In this document: one piece after another, positions 47,001-58,500 of the stretch
How positions within the stretch are numbered: the first letter of the stretch is position 1
How the letters are laid out: every line of letters begins with the position of its first letter
The notes under the pieces: model-generated
The model's database searches: none
What the model was told of the DNA's origin: nothing
What the model saw: the letters and a program-made list of their open reading frames with translations, nothing else
Translations under genes and position numbers: made by a program
NCBI GenBank assembly: GCA_910591455.2
Contig: OU342817.1
Span: 979,268 to 1,043,267 of the forward strand
DNA length: 64,000 nucleotides
Source: Pholis gunnellus
Taxonomy: Eukaryota; Chordata; Actinopteri; Perciformes; Pholidae
Direction of reading: 5' to 3'

Positions 47001-50000
47001 AAGAGAGGGACCAAAACCTAGCAGTGACTTTGAGATAGTTGCATCTGATTCAATTGACGATAAATCTACAGCGTTAAATGTTGAAGCCTCTCTGAAAGCA
47101 AGTTTCTTGGGTGGACTGGTGGAGGTTGAAGGATCGGCCAAATACCTGAATGATCACAAGACATCCAAAAATCAGGCCAGAGTAACACTGAACTACAAAA
47201 CTACCACAAAGTTCCAGGAACTGTCCATGAATCATCTTGGAAGAGGCAATGTGAAGCATCCAGATGTGTTTGATAAAGGATTAGCAACACATGTCGTCAC
47301 AGCTATTCTTTATGGGGCACAAGCCTTCTTTGTCTTTGACCGTGAGGTGTCTGAAAAGGAAGATCATCAAGACATTCAGGGTAACTTGAAAGTGATGATC
47401 AAGAAGATTCCCAACACTACGATAGAAGGTGAAGGTTCCTTGAAGATGGAAGACAAGGACAGAGAAAATGTTGAGAAATTCTCTTGCAAATTCCATGGAG
47501 ACTTTTCTCTTGAAAAGAATCCTGTGTCCTTTCAGGATGCAGTAGAAGTCTACCAAAGTCTGCCAAGACTGTTGGGAGCCAACGGAGAAAACGCCGTACC
47601 AATGAAGGTCTGGCTGTTGCCACTGACAAGTTTAGATTCTTCTGCTGCTAAACTTGTACGTCAGATAAGTTTAAGATTAGTTCAAGAATCCCAGAGTGTC
47701 CTTGAGGACTTCAGTGAGCTGGAAATGAGGTGCAATGATGCATTGAGAACCACCACTGTACAGCAGTTCCCACAGATTGGCAAAAAGATTAAAACCTTTA
47801 AAGAGATGTGCTCTGAGTTCAGACTGGAACTCAAACAAACCTTGGCAAAGAAACTTCCATCAATCCGAGGAGGAGGAGAAGAGGAGGCTGTGCTCGCAGA
47901 GATTCTGAAGAGAAGACGTTCTTCTCCTTTCAACAGCAACAACCTGAATGAGTGGATGGACTGTAAAGAGAGAGAAATCAACATGTTAAAGTCTTTCACC
48001 AACATGATGAAAAACACAAAGATCGTTCCATCTCAAAATGATCTGTTCAAAGAAAGCCTCAGTGTGTGTTTTGTCTTCACCTCACTGGGAAGAGCTGAAT
48101 CGTACCTCTCAACCTTATCAAACTATTTAAGACAAACACCAGGCAACTCTCAAGATGCTCACACTCAAGATGTAGAGAAGGACCAATGGTTCCTTTCCAA
48201 CAAAGTAGCAGATACATTGAGGCTTAAAGCAAAGCTCTTCAGTGATTTTGCAGAAGCCAACAAGGAGAACAAGAACATTAAGTTCTTGACTTTGGGATTA
48301 ACAAATGAGGCACAGAAAGGTTCAAGCATCTACCTTTATAAAGACGGCTTTTCTGTCAGTGAGAACTTTGAGCCACCTTCAAAGCCTGAAGCAGGAACAG
48401 TAAGTGACATAAACCACAACAGTGTGACGCTGAAGATTTCTCCTCCCAAATTTGGAGCAGAGAACATCACCTCCTACTCTGTTGAGTACTGTGTCAGTGG
48501 AGAGGATGGATGGAAACAGAAGACAGCATCCAAAGATGAAGAAGTCACAGTGAGCGGTCTGAGTCCTAACACAGAGTATGTGTTCAGATGCAGAGCAGTG
48601 ACCTCAGCAGGTGTTGGGCCAGCCAATGAAGTCAATGGTTCCATTACAACCTTACCTTGCAGCCCTCCTGGAAAACCTCGAGTTGAACCAAACTCAAGTG
48701 AGATATCAGTCAGCTGGGAGAAACCTGCTGAGCTTGGACAAGATGTCCACATTTTGAGCTACATCGTGGAGTACGCCGAAACAGACAACGGGGGGAAAGA
48801 GGAAGATCTCCAATGGAACCAAATGATGTCAACGGCTGAAAAGGCGATCATTCCAGGACTTCAGCCAGAGACAGAGTATGTTGTCAGGGTCAGATGTGAT
48901 TGTGGTGTAGCCGACAGAAGCAAAGAAAGCATCACTGTTAAAGTCTGCACAACAAAGCGTGAATTTGCACGTCTTGCAGAACACCTGAAACATATTAGCA
49001 AGAGTATAAATTCTAAATCTCCCTCAGTTTACAAACTGCCTCTGACACAAGAAGATATGGACATAGATGGATGCCGGAAATACAACTTTGGCAAAGACAG
49101 CATGAGGCAAAATCGCACAATAATGCTTCTTGGAGCGACCGGATCAGGAAAGTCTACTCTGATCAATGGAATGATCAACTACATTGTTGGTGTGGAGTGG
49201 AAGGACTCTTTCAGATTTAAGTTAGTTGATGAGGATCAGTCTAGATCACAAGCTGAAAGCCAGACCTCTGAAGTCACTGTGTACAAAATCAACCACCAGG
49301 AGGGATTTAAAATCCCTTTCTCTCTGACTGTTGTGGACACACCAGGGTTTGGGGATACAAGAGGAATAGGAAGAGACCGGGAGATCACAGAGCAAATCAG
49401 GAGGCTTTTCACCTCCGCTAATGGAGTTAGTGAGATTGATGCAGTGTGTTTTGTGACTCAGGCTTCTCTTGCACGACTAACCGCAACACAACGATATGTG
49501 TTTGATTCGGTGCTCTCCATATTTGGGAAAGATGTGGCAGAGAACATTGAGATGCTGGTGACTTTTGCAGATGGCAAGCAGCCACCGGTTCTTGAGGCAA
49601 TTAACGTCGCTCGGGTTCCATGTCCAAAAAACGACATAGGGCTTCCAGTTCACTTCAAGTTCAACAACTCTGCAGTGTTTGCAGGCAAGAGAAGCAGCAG
49701 TGACGGGGACCGTGATGAGGATTCTGATGATGATGACAACTTTGACGAAATGTTTTGGAACATGGGGGCCAAAAGCATGGAGAGGTTCTTCACTGCTTTG
49801 GATAAAATGACAACCAAAAGCCTGCTAATGACCCGAGAGGTTCTCAAAGAACGGAAGCACCTTGAAACAGCCGTTGAAGGTTTGCAACCGCAAGTTAAAG
49901 CTGGATTAGCAAAACTTGAAGAAATCAAGTCGACTAAAGAAAAGATTAAAGACCATGAAACGGTCATGACTTCAAATGAAAACTTTGAGATTGAGGTGGA

Positions 50001-50652
50001 GGTTATTAAGCCAATCAAAAAAATACTCACAAAGAAAGGAGAGTACATTACCAACTGCCAGAAATGTTCAGTAACATGCCACTACCCATGCGGGATCGCT
50101 GATGATGGCGAAAAACGTCAATGTGCATCAATGGATCAGTTTGGGATGTGCACTGTCTGCCCTGGAAAATGCATTTGGAGTTTGCATTTCAACCAGAAAT
50201 ACAAGTGGGAGTATGTTCAAGTAAAAGAGAAGCAAACACTGCAAGAGATAAAAGACAAGTATAAGAAAGCAACAGAAGAAAAGATGACTGTTCAGGAATT
50301 GATTGAGAGGCAGGAGGAAGAGATCGCTCAGCTTCAAGACATGATCGTCTCCCTCATGGATCAGTCGGCTCACTCTATAACTCGTCTGCAGGAGATCGCC
50401 CTGAGGCCGAACCCGCTGACCACTCCGGAGTACATCGACATGCTGATTGAAGGAGAGAAGTCAGAGGCCAAAGAGGGTTACCAGGCTCGAATTCAGTCTT
50501 TGATGGCAATGAAGGAGAAAGCAAAAATCATCTCCAAAGTAGCCAAACGAGGTAAACTTACAAAAACGGAGGAGGAATTATCTGAAGAAAAACAGGAGAG
50601 GGAGGAAAAGAAGGGTTTGCTCAAGAAATTTACAAGTTTCTTTGGACTTTAG
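44068..50652 (+). CDS. SNTX (perforin-like)-FN3-FN3-GTPase fusion protein, two coding exons
   Basis: Coding exons 44068-44167 and 46961-50652 (phase 1, GT-AG) give 1263 aa; exon 2 holds nearly everything. Residues 1 to about 270 resemble the MACPF/CDC-like N-terminal domain of the stonustoxin family, with words such as ALGRPFSLGMLYD, SDSIDDKS and EASLKASFLGGLVEV. A helical FAT-type part and a thioredoxin-fold part follow to about 500. Instead of the PRY/SPRY end of the venom proteins come two FN3 domains (about 505-595 and 601-690) and a P-loop GTPase: GATGSGKS 758-765, DTPGFGD 826-832. Then come an acidic stretch, the eight-Cys module from about 1066, coiled-coil, and a basic amphipathic end, LLKKFTSFFGL. 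The last half matches the two standalone GTPases nearby. SNTX-like genes occur widely in non-venomous fish, so this is not evidence of venom. Pore formation and GTP-controlled assembly are inference. Confidence 0.85.
44470..46330. repeat. Interspersed repeat filling intron 1 of the SNTX-like gene
   Basis: Begins GGGCCCGAGCATCTGACAAC, then GCGAAGGCCCTATTGAAATC. Features recurring through it are ACTTTAACAAACTCCTCCTA-type words and several short GCGCCACCTACTGGTG-type words. This is a common teleost repeat, probably non-autonomous. It has the motif CCACTAGGGGGCGC at 45083-45096. No exon is seen inside. Confidence 0.6.
46520..46920. repeat. ACTAGT/ATAGATATC-type degenerate repeat
   Basis: Repeated short words ACTAGTCA, GATATCTATAATTGAATT and TCATTGT-like blocks in both orientations, just before the exon 2 acceptor (46960). 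It resembles the palindromic tandem repeats found in many teleost genomes. Confidence 0.5.
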
Positions 50653-51560
50653 GGAAAACACGACATGTTAGCAGACATGTTAGCAGCACTGTGAGGTTGT
50701 TATAACAACACAAACCAGAACTAAAGTTGACTCGATACAAAAAAAACTCAAAAGTACAGATGAGCCTTTTGTATGTCAACATGATTAGAATTATGTGTAC
50801 ATGTAATTGTATTGTTATGATGCTAACATTAACATGCAATAGTTAGCATGACTTGCTGTCACTCACATTAAGGTTGACACTTGACCAGCTGATGGCGCTA
50901 GATTAAACAAATCAAATTATGGCAAAATGTTTTTTTAATTGTCTAAGAACCATACTCGCCTTAATGTCATGTCTACATAACGAGAATGTTGTTTAAATAT
51001 GGAAAATTGCTTCTTATCTAACATTCTTTTATTCATGATCTGTTTAGTATTGACAATATATGTTGAATATTTTGAATCATTCTGATTTCACGCTAAAGAT
51101 TTATGATTTAAGATTTTAGTGTTTGGCAGTTACTGTATCTTTTTTTTGTACCTAAGATTTTTTTGGTTTACATAATTAAATTGTACGGTTGATGAGTTTT
51201 ATTGGGTTAAAGCTGCCAATTGTGATGTTCAGCTTGTTTAAATGTTGTTCTTAGGAGTCGTTCAGTAGTTAATACAGGTGAAGAGGAACGGAGTTCAAGG
51301 ATTTGGCTGAGACCAACCAAAAACCAATCACCCTTAAAAGAAAAACACATTCATCACACATAACTGAACTTGTTTTCTTTAATGCTTTTTGTGGCCCAAT
51401 TGTACCTTAAATACTATAAAAGACATAAATAATCACATTTAAATGTAGGTATGAAGATGTCCAGATGTGGGAGTGAATATGCTTGGTTATACTGGAAACT
51501 GCTTAATTATTTCAATGATATGTGATTGAGATGTGATAATAAATTGATTAAGTTGGATAT
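50653..51560 (+). other. 3' UTR of the SNTX-like gene
   Basis: No competing gene. An AATAAA hexamer at 51538-51543 gives a likely 3' end near 51560. No exon on the minus strand. Confidence 0.5.
51538..51543 (+). terminator. Polyadenylation signal of the SNTX-like gene
   Basis: AATAAA, about 890 bp after the stop codon. It is a plausible but not the only possible 3' end. Confidence 0.45.
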
Positions 51561-52159
51561 ATTATCTCTTTGTCTCATTCATATTTTTATCTGTTTAGCT
51601 CCTCTCAACACTAAACCATCTGTTTTCATCGGCTCAGTTTATTTCAGGTAGTGTTAATATTTCCAGGTCAGGTAAAGTTTACCCATCAGTTTAGGTAAAA
51701 CTTTAAACGTCATTCAATAAAACTCATGAATTTTAGTTTTTAAACCTTATTTAATGTTATCGTCATGTGTTATTGAAATACTTCTAATTCTATTTAGGTT
51801 CTTGCCTGTAAACTTTGTTCTGTTTAACCCCCGATTGATTCAGCAGAAACTCTAAAAAACATTTTAAAACCAGCAATTCTTTATACTTATACTTCTTCTC
51901 CACGGCACCTCAGATGCAAATGTTGTACTTTTTACACGGCTACGTTTATGTGACAGCTAGTTATTGGTTAGTTTACATAAACAAAGAAATACAAAGAAAC
52001 ACTGAACACTTGTTGAATATAAAACTATTGTTAAATCTTACTAAGAGCAGTGTCTCTAAACTGAACTAAACTTTGTGACTGTATGAGAAGTATTTAAAGT
52101 GTCTCCACCTTTAGCAGCTACAACAGTAACATTGATGCTTCACTAACTGTCTAATATAT

Positions 52160-52200
52160 AAATACATATACAGTATATACTATATACTGTATATGTATTT
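52160..52200. repeat. Perfect 19-bp hairpin
   Basis: The 19-bp arm at 52160-52178 is the exact reverse complement of 52182-52200 with an ACT loop. AT-rich, with a ACAGTATA/TATACTGT core. It lies between the convergent SNTX-like and slc39a6 genes. Confidence 0.9.
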
Positions 52201-52299
52201 CAGCCACAGGAGACATTTTACTGCTCTATGTGTACTTTTACTTCATAAAGCTGATTATACAGGTGCAGCACAATAAGGTGTCAGTTAAATGAAACAAAG

Positions 52300-54922
52300 A
52301 TGTCTTTACTCATCAAATGTTTCGGGGTTTCTACCTTTTCTTCATGTTGTGAATATTTTCCACTTATCGAGTAGAAACGTAAAGAAAAAAAGGAAGAAAA
52401 CAACCGAATGTTCACAAGATGCACGTGATCTTTATTTACGTGGTTTAAGTTTGACGTGTTCGATCGTGAAGTTAGAAACGTTCCTCGTGAATGTTTGATG
52501 CAGATCTCCTGTTTGTAAAGACTTCATATCGTCTCATCACGTTGAAGTCGACGATCCTTTTTCACAGTTTAACACATTTTAAACCTCCAAAACAACCGCC
52601 GAGTCAAATCAGCAACTCAACAAAAAGATCAAATGAAAGTCAATAAAAAGACCATGAACTGTTCTGTTGCATTGTGGGACGTCTTTATGGTTGAATCCAC
52701 CGGCTGTAGTTCCCGTCATGAACACATTCATTTCACACATTTTACATTTCGTTTTAGACAAAAACATAAAAGAAGAACTTCCTCTTGTTTCCTACACATT
52801 TGTCCAAATTGTAACTTAAATTAGATTCTTTTGGTTTGCGTTGAACTTGATGTAACAGACTCTACAAAGCCCACAAATCAAACAGACTTGTTCTGTATTG
52901 TACATTAATATATACACATAATGTACACAGTCGGTGTCTCAACTTGCTTTTATAGTTTTTTTTCAGTTGATCAACTTTTTTAAAAGGCCAGAAATTATCG
53001 ACACTGAGGGAAACCTGTTTTATTGACCTAAACATCCGAGCAGTCTCCTTTTAAAGAAAAGAACGATAGTGAGAGAGAGAAATACATGGAACATTTTAAA
53101 GTGAGCTTCATGGACTTCTGTGTGTTTGAGTGATAACTACTGGTTTAAAGTCCGGGAGTAATATTGTAACAAACAGACTTTGTATTAGTTACTCTGAACA
53201 CGTTAAGCTGCCACTTTAACTCGCCAACCGTAACAATAAAACAAAACATAAGTTAACAAAAATATATATAAAAAAATAAACACACTAAAGCAAACAGTCT
53301 CTCTGCTGAGTTTCCCCTTTTTGTTGCTCTTATTCTCTTCGCACTTCATTGGACAGACGTCAAATTTCACAAAGGTCGCGGCCGACCAGTCAGCGACGCT
53401 CGAGAAGAACTCGTCTGTGTTTCCGTTTCAAGTCGTGAACCGCGGTACCGTTTTAAAATGTCTCTCCAGGAAGACGTTGTTAGTTTGTAATGAAATTGAT
53501 CCTCAGCACCTCTTTACACTAAGAGAAACGAGACGTCTGCCGGTGTTAGCTCTGCTGTTTGGAGCTGAGATCTAAAGCGCAGCGCTAACAGGATGCTAAC
53601 AGTAAAGCACCGGGCACTAAAACACGCTGCTGTGCTGCAAAATGCCCGTCGGTACGTTTTTAAAGTGTGAAAATGAGTGAATAGGAATGTAGATGTTGAG
53701 TTTTAATCATGAAGATCTGGTCCCGGTTCAAAAAGCTTCCCAGCAGAGAACATCTGAGGCTCCAGATTAACACGATTTTGCGTCATCGCTTCCCAAATAA
53801 ACAGTTTTCGACCGTACAAATGCCCTCCTCTGAAGAACCACCGAGATCATGAATACTACTTTTGCTTCCCTCTTGTTCTTCTCCAGCTAATCACACGTCA
53901 GAAATTACAAAACTCCTCTGAAATCTAACATTGGTCTGAATGGTCTACGACACGTTTTCCTTCATCAGGCTGAACCCTGAATCTGAACAGAAGATGTTAG
54001 ATTTGTGATCAGGTGACCGTGAGGCAGACTTCTGATCTGCTCAGGAGAGAACTTCCTGTTTACACGACACCAGTAAAGTCTTGATACTTGAATAGCAACC
54101 TCAATCCCTCTATCAGCATTTTAAGTGATGTTAAAGTCATTTTTTAAACTGTAACAATTGTTAAAAGTGTTTCTTATGACATCATTGTCGCATTAAGCCA
54201 CAACAAACAAGACTTTTCACTGTGACGAGATTACAATTAGAAACCGTTCGTCCATCAACAGAAAACATTCACTGGCTCGTTTATGAAATGTGAACGTTAT
54301 GTGGTCAACTTGATCTTTTTCCATCGTTAGTCGTAAAGAGATAATCCTGCGTGCAGAGATTCATTTGGTCAAAGTTTGAAGTACCCGTCAGTCGGTAACG
54401 AAGGAACCTTTAACTGGGAGTTGTTTCCCGGTACGAGGTTGAACAAACAGTGGGGCTGTTGTGGCACGTTGTCCATCTCCTTCAATACTGATCCGGTTCG
54501 ACTCAGCAGCAGAAACACGTCACATAAATAAAGAGAATTATGCAAAAAGAAAAAAAAAAGGTCAAGAGTGCTACGTAACAGTTTCCTCGTGCTGCTTTCA
54601 GGTCTTATTGGATTTATCGTAAATATGAACAAGTGACACTTGATCAAATGAGCATTTTTTTTCAAAGACTCTCAGATTTTTAACCGCAGTCCAATAAAAT
54701 AAAGAACTTTGTTAGTTATTGTGCGTCGGAGCCTCAGCAGCTCATGAATGTGTCGCCGGGTCAACGTGGCAACTTCCTACATGTCTGAACCGAAGCTTCC
54801 TCCCACACCGTGTGAAAACACAAACTAAGTCCAGCTGACCGGCCTGTCTAGAACAACAAATAAAGAACAGACTACACTTCTGACGGAGACGCACGAGCAG
54901 CCGAGGGAGAAAGGCCTCTTCT
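52300..54922 (-). other. slc39a6 3' UTR and intergenic DNA
   Basis: No coding exon is seen. The stretch is probably the long 3' UTR of the minus-strand slc39a6 gene plus short intergenic DNA towards 51.6 kb. A candidate polyadenylation hexamer on the minus strand is at 52431-52436, but others exist nearer the stop codon. Confidence 0.4.
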
Positions 54923-55494
54923 TCAGTATCCCAGGTCCAGTTGGATTTTGTGTTCAAAAATGGCGATCAGCAGCATTATGCAGAAGCCCAGCAGGATGCC
55001 GGCGTTCTGGAGCAGGAAGAAGCCGCAGTGGCTGAAGCCGTGGTCCCCGGCGTCGTTGTGCAACATCTCGGGCACCTGGGAAAGAGAAACGACACACCGG
55101 TCTGTGATTGGCTCCTTAAATGACTATGTATGCAACAGTCGTTTAAACACTTTATAGTATTCTGTGTTGTTGGAAGTGTGACTTAGTAGTTTGTCTAATA
55201 CACAGAATGTCTATAAAAAACAGCGGTCCACAGACCGATGGGTGACGACTACGTCCACTTCTTAGTGAACAGTCTCTGGTCCTGACTGGCTGGACTGGGA
55301 ACAACCATCATCATAATGAATATATATTAATCTAATGATTTAACAAGCTGTCCTGCAGGCCAGCGGCCACAAGAGGTCAGCGTCAGACAAAGCAAGCTTC
55401 ACTGTGTTTTCACAGACAGCAGCGGTTTGTGACAACTCCCCTCTCTTGTGTTTGGTTTTATAAACTTGTCATGTGAGCAAGTTTTACAGAGTTA

Positions 55495-55560
<66 letters not shown>

Positions 55561-58500
55561 GAGGCCATCTGGTGCTGAAGGCTGCTGCTCTCTGACGGCT
55601 GAGAGTCTAGAACCTGTTGAGTCGACAGAACAGATGCTGCTGACTGGATGAGGGCAGACGGAGTTTCACTTCTCCTGACTCAGCGAGGAAACAGCTGAGC
55701 ATCTCTTTCTGCACCACGTACTCAGTAATGAGTAACTTCTTAAATAGTGGATCTATTCTGCCAGCAGCTCAGACTGAGTTTACATCACCTGACATTATTG
55801 CAATAATTACTATTTGTTGCTTTTCCTCCACTGTAAATGAAACCCTGCGTCTATTTGTTCTTTGCACCGACTACATGTGTTATTGTTCTACATGTTTATA
55901 CAGATGTAGAAGTCCCACCTTATCTTTAGAGATCCAGATGAAACTGGTTCTTCATTCTCGTACAGTCTGAAGGCTGGTTCTTCATTCTCGTACAGTCTGA
56001 AGGCTTATTTTTGTATGTGTGGATGTTTCCACAGTGGTACGGTTCTTTCTAACGCACAGAGAAAGCCAGTCCCGTTAAACCCAGAGCCAGTCCCCGTTAA
56101 ACCCAGAGCCAGTCCCCGTTTAACCCAGAGCCAGTCCCATTAAACCCAGAGCCAGTCCCCGTTTAACCCAGAGCCAGTCCCCGTTTAACCCAGAGCCAGT
56201 CCCGGTTAAACCCAGAGCCAGTCCCCGTTAAACCCAGAGCCAGTCCCCGTTAAACCCAGAGCCAGTCCCCGTTTAACCCAGAGCCAGTCCCCGTTTAACC
56301 CAGAGCCAGTCCCCATTAAACCCAGAGCCAGTCCCGTTTAACCCAGAGCCAGTCCCCATTAAACCCAGAGCCAGTCCCCATTAAACCCAGAGCCAGTCCC
56401 CATTAAACCCAGAGCCAGTCCCGTTTAACCCAGAGCCAGTCCCCGTTTAACCCAGAGCCAGTCCCCATTAAACCCAGAGCCAGTCCCCGTTAAACCCAGA
56501 GCCAGTCCCGGTTAAACCCAGAGCCAGTCCCCATTAAACCCAGAGCCAGTCCCCATTAAACCCAGAGCCAGTCCCCGTTTAACCCAGAGCCAGTCCCCGT
56601 TTAACCCAGAGCCAGTCCCCGTTTAACCCAGAGCCAGTCCCGGTTAAACCCAGAGCCAGTCCCGGTTAAACCCAGAGCCAGTCCCCGTTAAACCCAGAGC
56701 CAGTCCCCGTTAAACCCAGAGCCAGTCCCGGTTAAACCCAGAGCCAGTCCCCGTTAAACCCAGAGCCAGTCCCGGTTTAACCCAGAGCCAGTCCTGGTTT
56801 AAGTGTTCAGGTGCGAGAGGTAACGTCGACTCACCATGTCCACCAGAGCCACATACATGAAGAGTCCGGCTGTGAGGGCGAATATCCACATGGAGATGTT
56901 CTCTGCGTAGTGACCGATCAGGATACCGATCACCACGCCCAAGTAGGCCATCATGGCCGACAGCACGTTGTAGAGGATGGCCTGACGCACCGTCATACCG
57001 GCCTTCAGGAGCACCGCAAAGTCACCTGGGAAACAGAGTCAACGGTCAAAACAACGACGATGTTTCTTGCTCTACTACAACGATCAATCCTGAATACATT
57101 TAAACAAACTTATTATCAAGGTAATACTGCGATAATAAAGGCTTTTAATGTTTAAAAAGGCTTTAGGCTTGTACATTAAAGTGGAAGGTCTTACCCAACT
57201 CGTGAGGAAGCTCGTGACAGAAAACAGCCACGGATGTACTGAGACCGCTGGACAGACCCTCAGTGAAGGCAGCTCCTGCAGAGCGACGAGGACATATATT
57301 CAAACCCAGCGTCTACAGTACTACAGTACTACGATACTATATGTACTAGAACTCCTGCAGTGTGACACTAGCAGCGGGGCAGCTTACATCTTGGGGAAGT
57401 TAGGTTCAGCATTGCCCGATGGGAAAAGTCAAACTATCGTACCAGAGGCTTAGAATTATAGTATTTTGAGGGAAATCATCGTGCGCGAGTCATAATCACG
57501 AGAAAAACTAGGCGTAACTTTAGAATTTTACAAAGCATCCACGTCTTTTTCTTTACATAGCTATGATGTGTGGAGGGTATGTGACCATTGGTCTGACAAT
57601 TTCAGCAATAGCACACTATAAGAACATCAAATTATGAAGTCGACGGCTGAAAACCAAGACGGACAAAACACCGAACTCAAGGCTTGAAAACATCAGTGCA
57701 CAAACAAAGTGATTGCTGCTGTTGGAGACTTTACACTCTTTCTATTTTTGGATGGAGATACTTCCGGTGATAAACTTAGTTTGTGGTACTTCCCGTCTGT
57801 TGGAACAGGTATTTGGTCGACGTAACATTTAAACAAACAATCTTTCACGTTGGACTTGAGAACAGGACTTGAATCACCGTTACGCCGCCGATCCAGCAGC
57901 TCTTTGAGGTTGTGGTGCAGCAGACGGAAACACTCACCGATAGCCAGTCCGTCGCTGAAGTTGTGCAGTCCGTCTCCCATGATGACCATCCAGGCGAGCG
58001 TGGCCACGCCGGCCTGCTGGAAGTGCTCCTCCGAGTAGGAGTGGGAGTGGCTGTGTGGGTGGTGGTTCTGGGAGTGGTGGTGGTGCAGGATGTGGTGGTA
58101 TTCGTGGTGGTGGTGGTTCATGCTGTCGGCCTGGCCCACCGTGTCGTGGAAGTGGGAGTGGCATTTGTTCTCGCAGTCCTCGGCGGTGTAGGCGGCGTCC
58201 ACCGCCGCTCCGCCGTAACCCTGCGGCGAGACGACCAACACCTGCGGCGCCAGCATCACCTGCTCCTCCTCCAGCACGCTGCCGGAGTGGTCGCCGAACA
58301 TGCCGGCACCGTTCGTCTCCACGTCTGGAGGAAGCATGGAAGTTAGTTATCGATGAGATCAAAGAGCTGGAGAGTAAGGCGTGTCCAGCTTCCAGCTATA
58401 AACTGTGTGGTTTGTTTAAAGGAGAATTTGCTGTTCCATCCCCGCCGTCTTTTGGGGTTCAGAGGGTTAAACTGTGTTTAAACATCTGGCCGTTTGTTTG

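Noticed and set aside
44068..50652. Calling the gene a venom toxin
   Set aside because: SNTX-type genes are widespread in non-venomous fish; this one lacks the PRY/SPRY end and a visible signal peptide, and carries a cytosolic-type GTPase instead.
56060..56800. Regular 22-bp units resembling a CRISPR array
   Set aside because: The units abut without unique spacers and lie in a vertebrate intron; it is a minisatellite.
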